A stretch of DNA of 64,000 bases, taken from Methylotenera sp. GTDB taxonomy: Bacteria; Pseudomonadota; Gammaproteobacteria; Burkholderiales; Methylophilaceae. Shown here piece after piece: positions 54,561 to 63,968 of this stretch. Where the stretch lies: contig JABFQV010000002.1 in the NCBI GenBank assembly GCA_013141495.1, forward strand, positions 62,001 to 126,000, read 5' to 3'. A model generated the notes under the pieces. The model did no database searches, was not told where the DNA came from, and saw nothing but the letters and a program-made list of their open reading frames with translations. The position numbers and the translations under genes were made by a program. The first letter of the stretch is position 1; each line of letters begins with the position of its first letter.

Positions 54561-54578
54561 TGTTGCTAATCAGCGACG
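54561..54578 (-). promoter_or_regulatory. Degenerate second GlrR-type site
   Basis: TGTT-N10-GACG matches the same pattern with one mismatch in each half. It is 65 bp from the perfect site, close to six helical turns, so both would face the same side of the DNA. Confidence 0.4.
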
Positions 54579-54608
54579 CTAAATTAAAGGTGATTTAATG
54601 TTTTGATT

Positions 54609-55976
54609 TTATTGAGTTTCTAAGGGTTTTTTAAAAGCGCTTACCTGAATATGATGTCGATCTAGTAGGCGATAAAACTCGGTACGATTGCGTTGTGCAA
54701 GCTTGGCTGCCTGAGTGACGCTGCCTTGAGTTGCCTTTAATAATGTGACCAAATAATGATGTTCAAATTGCCTGCGTGCGACCTCAAAGGGCACTATCGA
54801 GTTTTCTGTATCTTGCAAAGCTTTTTGCACTAAGTTTGCTGTAATAATATGCGTGGTAGCCAACACTATGGTTTGTTCTACGATATTTTGCAATTGCCGC
54901 ACATTGCCCGGCCACGGTGCGGAGATTAGAATTTCCAGTGCTTCTGGCGCAAAACTGCGTAGTGATTTTTTATATTTTTGATTAAATAAATTCAAGAAAT
55001 GATTCGCCAGTAGGCTGATATCTTCGCGACGATTCGCTAAAGAAGGAATCTCTAAACTTACTACGTTGATGCGGTAAAAGAGGTCTTCGCGAAAACGGCC
55101 TTCACTCATCTCAAGCGTTAAATTACGGTGTGTGGCTGAAATTAAACGTATATCTATATCAATGTTGTTGGTACTACCCACTGGGCGTATCACACGCTCT
55201 TGAAGTGCACGTAGCACTTTTACTTGCAGGTTTAATGGCATGTCGCCAATTTCATCTAAAAATAGAGTGCCACCTTCTGCACTTTGAAATAGACCGACAT
55301 GGTTGTTTACTGCGCCAGTAAATGCACCTTTACTGTGCCCGAATAGCTCTGATTCGAGAAGGTTTTCTGGTATGGCGCCACAGTTGATTGCTATGAATGG
55401 TTTTATATTACGTTGGCTACTATGATGGATGGCGCGCGCTAACAGCTCTTTACCCGATCCACTTTCCCCCTGAATAAAAACACTGGCATCCGTATTAGCG
55501 ACCATTTTGGCCTGAGTTAACAGATTTTCCATGGCTGGGCTACGGGTAAGTATATTGGCGCGCCAGGCATTATCATGCTCAGTGGTATTGCCATGGTGTA
55601 TGCCGCTTAAATGTAGGGCTGATGCTACTTGTTGCAACAACTCTTGGCTATCAAAAGGTTTTGTTAAAAAACTAAATGCACCTTGCTGTGTGGCACGTAC
55701 GGCATCCGGAATAGAGCCATGAGCTGTAAGTAATATCACAGGTAAAGTAGGTTGTGAATGTTGGATAGCATCCAGTAACGCCATACCATCCATCGCAGGC
55801 ATGCGCAAATCACTAATTACAAGGTCAGGACGTTGCAATGCAATCGCAGACATTGCTTCAGCCCCATTATTAGCCAAATGAGTGGTATAGCCAGCAGCGC
55901 CCAGACGCATGCTAATGAGCTTTAAAATGTCCTTGTCATCATCCACGATGAGTATGTTGGGTTTAGACATAGTCAT
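54609..55976 (-). CDS. glrR: GlrR/QseF-like sigma-54-dependent response regulator
   Basis: The 455-residue NtrC-family activator has a receiver domain (phospho-acceptor Asp56 in DLVISDLRMP, Lys in LTKPFDS), a sigma-54 AAA+ domain (Walker A GESGSGKE 170-177, GAFTGA 217-222) and a C-terminal Fis-type HTH ending QAAKLAQRNRTEFYRLLDRHHI, the GlrR-like signature. It overlaps the lipoprotein gene upstream by 4 nt. Its likely targets include the EF-hand gene through the sites at 54496 and 54561. Confidence 0.9.
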   Translation of the reverse strand: MTMSKPNILIVDDDKDILKLISMRLGAAGYTTHLANNGAEAMSAIALQRPDLVISDLRMPAMDGMALLDAIQHSQPTLPVILLTAHGSIPDAVRATQQGAFSFLTKPFDSQELLQQVASALHLSGIHHGNTTEHDNAWRANILTRSPAMENLLTQAKMVANTDASVFIQGESGSGKELLARAIHHSSQRNIKPFIAINCGAIPENLLESELFGHSKGAFTGAVNNHVGLFQSAEGGTLFLDEIGDMPLNLQVKVLRALQERVIRPVGSTNNIDIDIRLISATHRNLTLEMSEGRFREDLFYRINVVSLEIPSLANRREDISLLANHFLNLFNQKYKKSLRSFAPEALEILISAPWPGNVRQLQNIVEQTIVLATTHIITANLVQKALQDTENSIVPFEVARRQFEHHYLVTLLKATQGSVTQAAKLAQRNRTEFYRLLDRHHIQVSAFKKPLETQ

Positions 55977-56563
55977 GGTTTATTAGCTGGTTTAATGTCG
56001 CGGTCATTCATGGTTTTTTCGATATTTTTCAAGTCGTTGAGTTTTTGCTCTAGGGCATCAAATTTTTGTTGTAAATTTTCATATTTAGATTGTGCCGCTT
56101 CGAGTTTTTTGGACTCATCTCGATTTTTCTGCATTTGTTTTGTGCTGTCTAATGTGTATTCATACAATAAGTTGACTAGTGCATATTCTGCTGAGTTCAG
56201 GTTGTTTTCCTGTAATAAGTTTTGTAGCAATATTTGTGCCTTACTGTTATCTCGCACGCGACTAGAGGGGAGTGAAAGCATCATCGCTAGTTTGATGCGC
56301 TGAGATAAATTGTTCTTGTTCTCCATTAGCGCTTCATTCATATCAGTGTACGTTTTTTTTTGATCGTCTAATGTGAGGGAGGTATAACTGTCATAAAACT
56401 TAACGAGCTCAATGACATTGTCCTGTTTTAATCTTTCTTGTTGAGCAGGATTATTTATTTTGTTTGGTTTAATGTCATCCATACTATTGAGGGTTTGTTT
56501 ATTAGCGCAAGCATTTAGCAGGCTCAGACAGATAAGCAGAACATATATATTGTTTTTGGTCAT
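55973..56563 (-). CDS. QseG-like lipoprotein between kinase and regulator
   Basis: The 196-residue protein has a lipoprotein signal (YVLLICLSLLNAC, lipid Cys near residue 19) and a helical body ending in a coiled coil (KKLEAAQSKYENLQQKFDALEQKLNDLKNIEKTM). In enterobacteria the outer-membrane lipoprotein QseG lies between glrK and glrR and activates the kinase. Sequence similarity to QseG is low by eye, so the role rests on position and topology. It overlaps genes on both sides. Confidence 0.75.
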   Translation of the reverse strand: MTKNNIYVLLICLSLLNACANKQTLNSMDDIKPNKINNPAQQERLKQDNVIELVKFYDSYTSLTLDDQKKTYTDMNEALMENKNNLSQRIKLAMMLSLPSSRVRDNSKAQILLQNLLQENNLNSAEYALVNLLYEYTLDSTKQMQKNRDESKKLEAAQSKYENLQQKFDALEQKLNDLKNIEKTMNDRDIKPANKP

Positions 56564-57993
56564 TAAAGTTCCAATTGAGGCATGTTAACGATGAAATGTG
56601 CGCCTTGAGGTGAGGGAATAAGTGCAATGTGACCACCATGTGCCGCGACCAGATCTTTGGCAATCGTTAAGCCTAGACCGCTTCCGCTAACCAGACTTTT
56701 GTGTAAGGTGTCGCCACGGTAGAACGGATCGAACAATTTTTCTTGGTCTATTTTAGAAAAGCCAACACCATTGTCTGAAACTTCTATGCGCCATTTATTT
56801 TTATCTTGATGTGAAGTGACTGTTATTTTCCCGTTAGTTTGTGTGTATTTGATGGCGTTAGAGATTAAATTATCTAAAATGATGGCAAGTTTTTCTTCGT
56901 CAGCTATGACTTCATTTACATGGTAATCAGTTTGAATCTGCAACTTGTTATTTTGTATGCTAAGCGCATAGGTTTTAAGCGTCTTATTAATGACATCAGA
57001 TAAATATAGACGGCTAAGATTTAATTTTAGTTGTGTCGTCTCGATACGTGTGTAGTTGAGTAAGTTTTCAATCATCTTTTGCAGTCGAATACTGTTGTCA
57101 CGCAAAATGGTGATGATTTCTGATTGTTGTGTTGAAAGCGAGCCACCAATGCCGTCATGTAATAACTCTGTACCTTCTCTGATAGCAGTTAGTGGCGTTT
57201 TGAGTTCGTGGGATACGTGCCTTAAAAATTGTTGTTTTTGTTGGTTTAATTCTTTAAGTTCAGTACGCAGCCAATCGAGGCGCTGTCCTAAAATACGCAG
57301 GTCACCAGGTCCATCGATTGCAATTGGAGCATCATACTGTCCAGTGCCAAGGTGCTTAATTGCCGCGTCCATACGACGTATAGGTATGGCTAGTAGGTAC
57401 GTAATGCTTGCCGCAATTAACAGTGCTAATGGAATTAATACTAAGCTTTGTAGAAACAGTTTTTTTTGGGTGGCTTGAGCGTTCAATGCGACTTGACGAG
57501 AGGTGGCATCAATAGTGGCGTTATTTTCTTTGATTATAATTTCAACTTGTTTATCGAGCTGACTAAAGTGGTTAAGGAAATCTATTTCGCTTAGGTGTGA
57601 TTGTTTGGCGTTGTTAATAGATAAATTTAACTGTGAAATTTGGTCACTCAATAAATTAAGGTTTTGTTGTTGTGGCGCCTGTTGCGCTAGCTGTTTTAAC
57701 TGCGTTAAAACTTCGTTAAATTTATCATTGGCTTTGTTGTAATTGTTAAATAATGCTTCATCTTGTAGCACAAAATACTGCCGGCTACTACGTTCCATTA
57801 GGTGTAACTGCTCTTGTAGCATGCGCCCGGCACGTGTTCCTTCTACAGCACTAGAAATGGTGATTTGACTTTGTTTCGACAGCGCATCAAAGGCGATATT
57901 TGCATTCACAAACACCCATATAAGCGGCAAAATTGCAAATGCAAAGCCAACCAGCAGTAGTTTTAAAAATGAACTTGGGTAACGAAAGCGCAT
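56563..57993 (-). CDS. glrK: GlrK/QseE-like sensor histidine kinase
   Basis: The 476-residue kinase has two membrane segments (about residues 10-33 and 182-203), a periplasmic helical sensor, a HAMP region (IPIRRMDAAIKHLGTGQYDAP), the phospho-His262 in FLRHVSHELKTPLTAIREG, and ATP-binding N, G1 and G2 boxes (DNLISNAIKYT, DNGVGFSK, GSGLGLTIAKDL). It would phosphorylate GlrR. It is first in the operon, overlapping the lipoprotein gene by 1 nt, and divergent from folA across 48 bp. Confidence 0.9.
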   Translation of the reverse strand: MRFRYPSSFLKLLLVGFAFAILPLIWVFVNANIAFDALSKQSQITISSAVEGTRAGRMLQEQLHLMERSSRQYFVLQDEALFNNYNKANDKFNEVLTQLKQLAQQAPQQQNLNLLSDQISQLNLSINNAKQSHLSEIDFLNHFSQLDKQVEIIIKENNATIDATSRQVALNAQATQKKLFLQSLVLIPLALLIAASITYLLAIPIRRMDAAIKHLGTGQYDAPIAIDGPGDLRILGQRLDWLRTELKELNQQKQQFLRHVSHELKTPLTAIREGTELLHDGIGGSLSTQQSEIITILRDNSIRLQKMIENLLNYTRIETTQLKLNLSRLYLSDVINKTLKTYALSIQNNKLQIQTDYHVNEVIADEEKLAIILDNLISNAIKYTQTNGKITVTSHQDKNKWRIEVSDNGVGFSKIDQEKLFDPFYRGDTLHKSLVSGSGLGLTIAKDLVAAHGGHIALIPSPQGAHFIVNMPQLEL

Positions 57994-58041
57994 GGACCTA
58001 TTCTAAGAGTTTCACTTATAAACATACAGTATAATAGCCTT

Positions 58042-58524
58042 ATGAATTCCTTATCAATTATTGTTGCCACTGCTAATAATGATGTTATTGGTGTGAATAA
58101 CACGTTACCTTGGCATTTGCCTGAAGATCTTAAACGTTTCCGCGCGCTGACGACTGGCCACCATATTATTATGGGGCGTAAAACTTACGAGTCACTAGGA
58201 CGCTTGCTGCCAAATCGCACCACGATCATAGTGACGCGTAATAAAGATTACAAAATTGAAGGAGCGCTAATTGCAAATTCATTAGAGGCTGCAATTGCAC
58301 TATGCAAAGATGACGTGGAACCATTTTTAATTGGTGGTGCTGAGCTATATCAACACGGTTTAACATTGGCGACCAGACTGTACATGACTAGGGTTCATGC
58401 GGAGTTTCCAGGTGATGCATTTTTCCCTGCCGTGAATTTTAACCACTGGCAATTAATTGAAAAAAAAGACCACCTCTCACAAGGTGGTCTTGAATATAGT
58501 GATTTGATTTATGAACGTAAGTAG
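58042..58524 (+). CDS. folA: Dihydrofolate reductase
   Basis: FolA reduces dihydrofolate with NADPH. The 160-residue protein has LSIIVATANNDVIGVNNTLPWHLPEDLKRFRALT, then HHIIMGRKTYESLG and FLIGGAELYQHGL, all typical. It complements ThyA at 53 kb, which produces dihydrofolate. The last 60 bp of the gene contain a strong hairpin that serves as a terminator for the convergent decarboxylase gene. Confidence 0.96.
   Translation: MNSLSIIVATANNDVIGVNNTLPWHLPEDLKRFRALTTGHHIIMGRKTYESLGRLLPNRTTIIVTRNKDYKIEGALIANSLEAAIALCKDDVEPFLIGGAELYQHGLTLATRLYMTRVHAEFPGDAFFPAVNFNHWQLIEKKDHLSQGGLEYSDLIYERK
58460..58489 (-). terminator. Terminator for the decarboxylase gene, embedded in the folA coding region
   Basis: On the minus strand GACCACCT (58489-58482) pairs with AGGTGGTC (58475-58468) around a 6-nt loop and is followed by eight T residues (58467-58460). 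This is a model intrinsic terminator, yet it lies wholly inside the 3' end of folA, 39 bp beyond the decarboxylase stop. Confidence 0.88.
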
Positions 58525-58527
58525 TCG

Positions 58528-60768
58528 TTATTGCTCCACGCAGTCCACGTAATAAATAGCCTTACCATCTTCCACTTGTTTTACCAAGCCGTGTACATCG
58601 GTTTCAAAACCTGGAAAGCGCTCGTTAAACTCACGTGCAAATTTCAAATAGTTCACGATAATTTTATTGAACTGCTCACCTGGAATCAGTAACGGGATGC
58701 CTGGTGGGTAGGGCGTTAGCAATACTGCGGTGATGCGTCCTTCAAGTTCATCAATCGCTACGCGGTCTATCTCTCGGTGCGCCATTTTTGCAAATGCATC
58801 TGTCGGTTTCATCGCAGGTACCATGTCTGAAAGATACATTTCAGTAGTTAGGCGCGCAACATCATTGGCTTTGTATACTTCATGAATCTGCGTGCACAAA
58901 TCACGCAAGCCCATACGCTCATAGCGCGGATGTTTTTGTACGAACTCTGGCAATACTTTCCATAGTGGCTGGTTCTTGTCGTAATCATCCTTAAATTGTT
59001 GTAACGCCGCTACCATGGTGTTCCAACGGCCTTTGGTAATACCGATGGTGAACATAATGAAGAATGAGTACAGCCCAGTTTTTTCAACAATCACACCATG
59101 TTCAGCCAGATATTTGGTCACAATCGCGGCGGGAATACCAAACTCTTCAGAGAAGTCGCCATGAATGTCTAAGCCAGGCGTAATGATAGTCGCCTTAATT
59201 GGGTCCAGCATATTGAAGCCTTCAGCCAAGTTGCCAAAGCCGTGCCAGCTTTCATTGGCTTTTAGCATCCAGGCTTCACGCTCTTCAATGCCTTCTTCTG
59301 AAAGGTCATTAGGACCCCAAACCTTAAACCACCAGTCGGCGCCCCATTCTTCATCTACCTTACGCATTGCGCGGCGGAAGTCTAGCGCCTCCATAATAGA
59401 TTCTTCAACTAATGCGGTGCCACCAGGCGCTTCCATCATGGCTGCAGCGACATCGCAACTGGCGATAATAGAGTATTGCGGGCTAGTTGATGTGTGCATC
59501 AAGTAAGCTTCGTTGAACACATCACGGTCAAGTTGAATGTCTTGTGCATTTTGCACCAAAATTTGTGAAGCCTGGCTTAAGCCTGCCAGCAATTTATGCG
59601 TAGATTGCGTAGAGAAAACCATGCTTTGTTTACAGCGCGGACGGTCTGCGCCAATGGCATGGTAATCACCATAAAAATCATGGAACGTTGCGTGCGGCAA
59701 CCAAGCTTCATCAAAGTGCAGGGTGTCGATTTTTCCGTCTAACATCTCTTTGATTTCTTCTACGTTGTACAGCACGCCATCGTAGGTCGATTGGGTAATG
59801 GTCAGCACGCGTGGTTTTGCATTTTTATCAGTAGCAAACGGATTGCGCTCGATTTTCTTTTGAATGTTTTCCCAGGCAAATTCTGATTTTGGAATTGGCC
59901 CAATAATACCGAAATGGTTACGTGTCGGCATTAAAAATACCGGAATCGCACCAGTCATAATAATGGCGTGTAACACAGACTTATGACAATTGCGGTCCAC
60001 AACCACAATATCACCAGGAGCAACGGTTGAGTTCCACACGATTTTGTTTGAGGTGGAAGTGCCGTTAGTCACAAAGTACAGGTGATCACAGTTGTAGATG
60101 CGCGCAGCATTGCGCTCAGAGGCTGCAACAGGGCCAGTATGGTCAAGTAATTGACCCAGTTCATCTACTGCATTGCACACATCTGCACGTAGCATGTTCT
60201 CGCCAAAAAACTGGTGAAACATTTGCCCGACGGGAGACTTCAGAAACGCCACGCCGCCAGAGTGGCCTGGGCAATGCCAAGAATAGGAGCCATCGGCTGC
60301 ATAGTGTGTCAGTGCTTTAAAGAACGGCGGTGGCAGGCTATCTAAATAGGCTCTGGCTTCTCGAATAATCAGGCGCGCCACGAACTCTGGCGTATCTTCA
60401 TTCATGTGAATAAAGCCGTGTAACTCACGCAACACATCGTTTGGAATGTGGCGCGAAGTGCGTGTTTCACCATACAGAAAAATTGGAATCTCTTCGTTAC
60501 GGTGACGAATTTCAGTCACGAATTTTCGTAATTGCTCAATCGCCTCAGGTTTTTCTTCAATAAACTCGTTATCGTCAATAGATAAAATAAATGCCGAGGC
60601 GCGACTTTGCTGTTGGGCGAATGAGGTAAGGTCACCATAACTAGTGACACCGAGCACCTCAGTGCCTTCATCTTCAATGGCTTTGGCAAGTACACGAATG
60701 CCCAAGCCTGATGAGTTTTCAGAGCGGAAGTCTTCGTCGATAATAATGACAGGAAAACGGAATTTCAT
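58528..60768 (-). CDS. Class I Arg/Lys/Orn decarboxylase (PLP, wing-domain type)
   Basis: The 746-residue protein has the N-terminal receiver-like wing domain (VIIIDEDFRSENSSGLGIRVLAKAIEDEGTE), the PLP core with STQSTHKLLAGLSQASQ (Lys is the cofactor site) and HFDEAWLPHATF, and the C-terminal domain with TPYPPGIPLLIPGE. It decarboxylates a basic amino acid, for acid stress or polyamine synthesis. Length and motifs agree with both lysine and arginine members, and substrate cannot be fixed. A TTTAGGAG ribosome site precedes the ATG; the gene is convergent with folA. Confidence 0.9.
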   Translation of the reverse strand: MKFRFPVIIIDEDFRSENSSGLGIRVLAKAIEDEGTEVLGVTSYGDLTSFAQQQSRASAFILSIDDNEFIEEKPEAIEQLRKFVTEIRHRNEEIPIFLYGETRTSRHIPNDVLRELHGFIHMNEDTPEFVARLIIREARAYLDSLPPPFFKALTHYAADGSYSWHCPGHSGGVAFLKSPVGQMFHQFFGENMLRADVCNAVDELGQLLDHTGPVAASERNAARIYNCDHLYFVTNGTSTSNKIVWNSTVAPGDIVVVDRNCHKSVLHAIIMTGAIPVFLMPTRNHFGIIGPIPKSEFAWENIQKKIERNPFATDKNAKPRVLTITQSTYDGVLYNVEEIKEMLDGKIDTLHFDEAWLPHATFHDFYGDYHAIGADRPRCKQSMVFSTQSTHKLLAGLSQASQILVQNAQDIQLDRDVFNEAYLMHTSTSPQYSIIASCDVAAAMMEAPGGTALVEESIMEALDFRRAMRKVDEEWGADWWFKVWGPNDLSEEGIEEREAWMLKANESWHGFGNLAEGFNMLDPIKATIITPGLDIHGDFSEEFGIPAAIVTKYLAEHGVIVEKTGLYSFFIMFTIGITKGRWNTMVAALQQFKDDYDKNQPLWKVLPEFVQKHPRYERMGLRDLCTQIHEVYKANDVARLTTEMYLSDMVPAMKPTDAFAKMAHREIDRVAIDELEGRITAVLLTPYPPGIPLLIPGEQFNKIIVNYLKFAREFNERFPGFETDVHGLVKQVEDGKAIYYVDCVEQ

Positions 60769-60800
60769 TTTTACTCCTAAAGGAGAGTTGTTGATTTGTG

Positions 60801-60848
60801 GTCGTTAGTGGGTAGTTAGTGGTTAGTTGAAGTAGGTTAACTAACGAC
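60801..60848. repeat. Nested inverted repeat of GTTAGT units
   Basis: GTCGTTAG (60801-60808) pairs with CTAACGAC (60841-60848), and inside it GTTAGTT pairs with AACTAAC. The 100-bp space between dcd and the decarboxylase is rich in GTTAGT/ACTAAC motifs. It probably forms a hairpin in the transcript, without a T-run. Confidence 0.6.
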
Positions 60849-60868
60849 TAATGACTATCAACTATTGA

Positions 60869-61444
60869 CTAGATTTTAGGCAACGTCACACCCACTTGGC
60901 CTTGATATTTACCGCCACGGTCTTTATAGCTGGTTTCACAAACGTCATCTGCATCGGCTTCAAAGAACAACACTTGCGCGCAGCCTTCATTAGCGTAAAT
61001 CTTGGCTGGCAGAGGTGTGGTGTTGCTGAATTCCAGCGTCACATAACCTTCCCATTCTGGTTCGAACGGAGTTACGTTCACAATGATGCCGCAGCGTGCG
61101 TAGGTGGATTTTCCCAGGCAGATTGTCAACACGTTACGTGGAATGCGGAAATACTCCACCGTGCGTGCCAATGCAAATGAGTTGGGTGGAATGATGCAGT
61201 AATCTGCATTCACTTCAACAAATGAGTTTGGATCAAAGTTTTTAGGGTCAACAATGGTGCTGTTGATATTAGTGAATAACTTGAATTCTTTAGAGCAGCG
61301 AATATCGTAGCCATAGCTGGATGTGCCGTAAGACACCATGCGCTGACCGTCTGGCGACATTTTTACTTGGTTAGGTTCAAACGGCTCTATCATGCCGTGC
61401 TGCTCTGCCATGCGGCGTATCCACTTGTCTGATTTTATGCTCAT
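60869..61444 (-). CDS. dcd: dCTP deaminase
   Basis: Dcd deaminates dCTP to dUTP, feeding dTMP synthesis by ThyA. The 191-residue protein has [29 protein letters not shown] and [32 protein letters not shown] with the conserved Glu. The C-terminal [17 protein letters not shown] is standard. The 145 bp upstream contain several TGCAC/GTGCA motifs but no clear gene. Confidence 0.96.
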   Translation of the reverse strand: MSIKSDKWIRRMAEQHGMIEPFEPNQVKMSPDGQRMVSYGTSSYGYDIRCSKEFKLFTNINSTIVDPKNFDPNSFVEVNADYCIIPPNSFALARTVEYFRIPRNVLTICLGKSTYARCGIIVNVTPFEPEWEGYVTLEFSNTTPLPAKIYANEGCAQVLFFEADADDVCETSYKDRGGKYQGQVGVTLPKI

Positions 61445-61589
61445 ATGTTTGCTCTAAAAATTACGCTGAAAGTATTCTAAAAGTAAAAGAATAATGCACT
61501 CTAAAATGCACGCCTTAGTTTAAGTTGTGCATTATAAAGTGCATAGGTTAATTGCGTTAAGAATAATTGAATCAAAATTACCGAATCAA

Positions 61590-63095
61590 TTAGTGCTTAT
61601 CGCCACCTAGTTCAATGCTGTAACGCCAGAATTGATCTTCAGACTCAAAAATCACGCTTGATGCTTCAGGGTCGCGGCTACCTGCTGGATATTGGTGCAC
61701 AGGAGATTTGTCGGCTATCCACGCTTTAACCACTGGGTCAACTAAACGCCATTGCGCTTCAACCTCGCTAATGTGCAGGTAAAGCGATGGGTCACCTTCC
61801 ATCAGGTTAAGCATGAGTGACTCGTAAGAATCAATTGTTTCATCGCCTGGCTGGCGTTGTGGCGAATCAATGCTCAAAGTGCGTGTAGCAATATCTAAGC
61901 CGGGAATCTTGGATTCGATTTCCATTTTGATGCATTCGCGTGGCTGAATGTTAAGTGTAAGCCAGTTTTGATGCTGACCTTCGACCAACTGCATCGGTGC
62001 TTTTTTGAAGCGGATAGAAATTGCAGTGTTGCCTTCGTGTAACCGTTTAGCGGTGCGTACATAGAATGGCACACCTTTCCAGCGTGGGTTATCAATGAAT
62101 AGTTTTAAGGCGGCGTAAGTTTCGGTGACACTAGATGTGACGCCATCTCTAGCAAGCTCTTCTAAATAACCATGCACATTTTCGCCATGACCATCACCTA
62201 CACACACTCGGCCTGCCGTGTACTGCGCGCGGAATGCGTGTTTGTTAAGCTCATTGACTGGAATAGGGCGGATAGATTCTAAAAGCTTAATTTTTTCAGC
62301 CCGAATACTGTCAGGACTCAAGTCTTTTGGTTTTTCCATAGCCACTAAGGCTAAGGTTTGTAACAAGTGGCTTTGCACCATATCGCGCAATGCGCCCGTT
62401 GCATCGTAAAAAGTGGTGCGGTCGCCCACGCCTAACGTTTCATTGTTAGTGATTTGTACGTGATCAATATGCTCGTTGTTCCAAAGTGGCTCAAACATGG
62501 CATTAGCAAAACGCGTGAGCATTACATTTTGTAGCGCGGATTTACCTAAATAGTGGTCAATGCGGTAGATTTGACTTTCTTTTAGATATTTTGTGAGTTC
62601 AGCTTGTAACGCTTGTGCAGAGGTCAAATCAGTACCGAATGGTTTTTCAATCAACACGCGGCGCCAGTATTTGCTTTCATCCACCAAGCCTACGCTTGAT
62701 AGTTGTGCAACAATCGTTGCGAAATCAGTTGGGCGTACTGATAAGAAATATGCCAGGTTTTGTGGAAACACTTTTTCATCTGATAATTTTGCTTGCAGTT
62801 TTTTGAATGCATCAGGATCAGTTGGTGGGTTTGAGTGGTAATGGTTACGTGCAATAAAGCGTTCAAATACTTTTTCATCAAAGCCATTTTTAAATTTAGC
62901 ATCTAGCATGCCTTTGATTTCTGTAGCCCAAGCTTCACGCGACACTTCACCGCGACCTACCGAAAGAATAACCATGTGGTCTGGTAGGCGCCCAGCGGCA
63001 TCTAAGCGAAATAATCCTGGCATTAACTTAATGCGAGATAAATTACCGCTTGCGCCAAAGAGTACAAGGGTGCAGGGGTCTATTTTTTTTGACAT
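61590..63095 (-). CDS. zwf: Glucose-6-phosphate 1-dehydrogenase
   Basis: Zwf oxidises glucose 6-phosphate to 6-phosphogluconolactone. In methylotrophs with the RuMP pathway it starts the cyclic oxidation of formaldehyde. The 501-residue protein has the nucleotide loop LVLFGASGNLSRIKLMPGLF, EKPFGTDL and the substrate motif YRIDHYLGK with the catalytic His nearby. The loop has N where most relatives have D (GASGDL). It is divergent from pgl across 108 bp, so both are likely controlled from the same region. Confidence 0.95.
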   Translation of the reverse strand: MSKKIDPCTLVLFGASGNLSRIKLMPGLFRLDAAGRLPDHMVILSVGRGEVSREAWATEIKGMLDAKFKNGFDEKVFERFIARNHYHSNPPTDPDAFKKLQAKLSDEKVFPQNLAYFLSVRPTDFATIVAQLSSVGLVDESKYWRRVLIEKPFGTDLTSAQALQAELTKYLKESQIYRIDHYLGKSALQNVMLTRFANAMFEPLWNNEHIDHVQITNNETLGVGDRTTFYDATGALRDMVQSHLLQTLALVAMEKPKDLSPDSIRAEKIKLLESIRPIPVNELNKHAFRAQYTAGRVCVGDGHGENVHGYLEELARDGVTSSVTETYAALKLFIDNPRWKGVPFYVRTAKRLHEGNTAISIRFKKAPMQLVEGQHQNWLTLNIQPRECIKMEIESKIPGLDIATRTLSIDSPQRQPGDETIDSYESLMLNLMEGDPSLYLHISEVEAQWRLVDPVVKAWIADKSPVHQYPAGSRDPEASSVIFESEDQFWRYSIELGGDKH

Positions 63096-63203
63096 AATTT
63101 CAATTCTCTCAATAGGTTTTTATAAGGTTTGGGGCTACTTTTACGTTAAAATAGCGCATCATTAAATTTGTAGTAATTATACCGAAAAAGGCACGACTGT
63201 TTT

Positions 63204-63926
63204 ATGCAAAGCTCACAAACACTTCAAGTTAAATCACTCAATTTGGCCAATAATCAGACCTCGCGCTGGCATAGTTTTAACTCGCAAGATGAAATTAACC
63301 AGGCAACCGTAAAACGCATTCTTCAAGCGGCTAAGGACGCGATTAAAAAATACGGCAGTTTTTTAATCGTTTTGGCTGGCGGTAGCACGCCAAAAAGCGT
63401 GTATCAGTTACTCGCCAAAGAGCAAGCTGACTGGGAAAACTGGCATATTTATCATAATGATGACCGTTGTTTACCAGTGGATCATCCTGAACGTAACAGC
63501 AAAATGGCACGTGAAGCTTGGCTTAATCATGTGGCGATTCCACCGAGCCAAATTCATGATATTCCTGCAGAGCTAGGCAATATTGAAGGTGCAAAAGCAT
63601 ACGCCCAAACCCTAGCAGGTGTACGTACTTTTGATATGGTAATTTTAGGGCTGGGTGAAGATGGGCATACTGCGAGCTTGTTTCCAGATCATGCGGTAGA
63701 TAACAGCGCCGATGCCGTGCCTGTATTTGATTCACCTAAACCGCCAGCGCATCGAGTGACGATTAGCCAAAGTCGCTTGAATGATACGTATGGCGTTATA
63801 TTTCTGGTGACTGGGGCTGGCAAACAGGATGCGGTCAATCGCTGGCTGGCTGGCGAGAGCATTCCGGCTACATTGATTGCACCAGGTTGCGGTGTGGATG
63901 TTTATAGCTTTGGTGTAAGCTTCTAA
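63204..63926 (+). CDS. pgl: 6-phosphogluconolactonase
   Basis: Pgl hydrolyses the lactone formed by Zwf. The 240-residue protein is of the DevB type: FLIVLAGGSTPKSVYQLLA, WHIYHNDDRCLPVDHPERNSKMA and MVILGLGEDGHTASLFPDH with the catalytic His. It is encoded divergently from zwf, and the two enzymes work in sequence. A perfect terminator follows. Confidence 0.95.
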   Translation: MQSSQTLQVKSLNLANNQTSRWHSFNSQDEINQATVKRILQAAKDAIKKYGSFLIVLAGGSTPKSVYQLLAKEQADWENWHIYHNDDRCLPVDHPERNSKMAREAWLNHVAIPPSQIHDIPAELGNIEGAKAYAQTLAGVRTFDMVILGLGEDGHTASLFPDHAVDNSADAVPVFDSPKPPAHRVTISQSRLNDTYGVIFLVTGAGKQDAVNRWLAGESIPATLIAPGCGVDVYSFGVSF

Positions 63927-63940
63927 ATGGTAATAAAATA

Positions 63941-63968
63941 AAAAAACGCGGTTTAAACCGCGTTTTTT
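63941..63968. terminator. Terminator after pgl
   Basis: AAAAAACGCGG-TTTAAA-CCGCGTTTTTT is a perfect palindrome with a 6-nt centre and terminal T-run, 15 bp after the pgl stop. The A-rich side makes it usable on either strand. The last 32 bases of the window show nothing. Confidence 0.9.
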
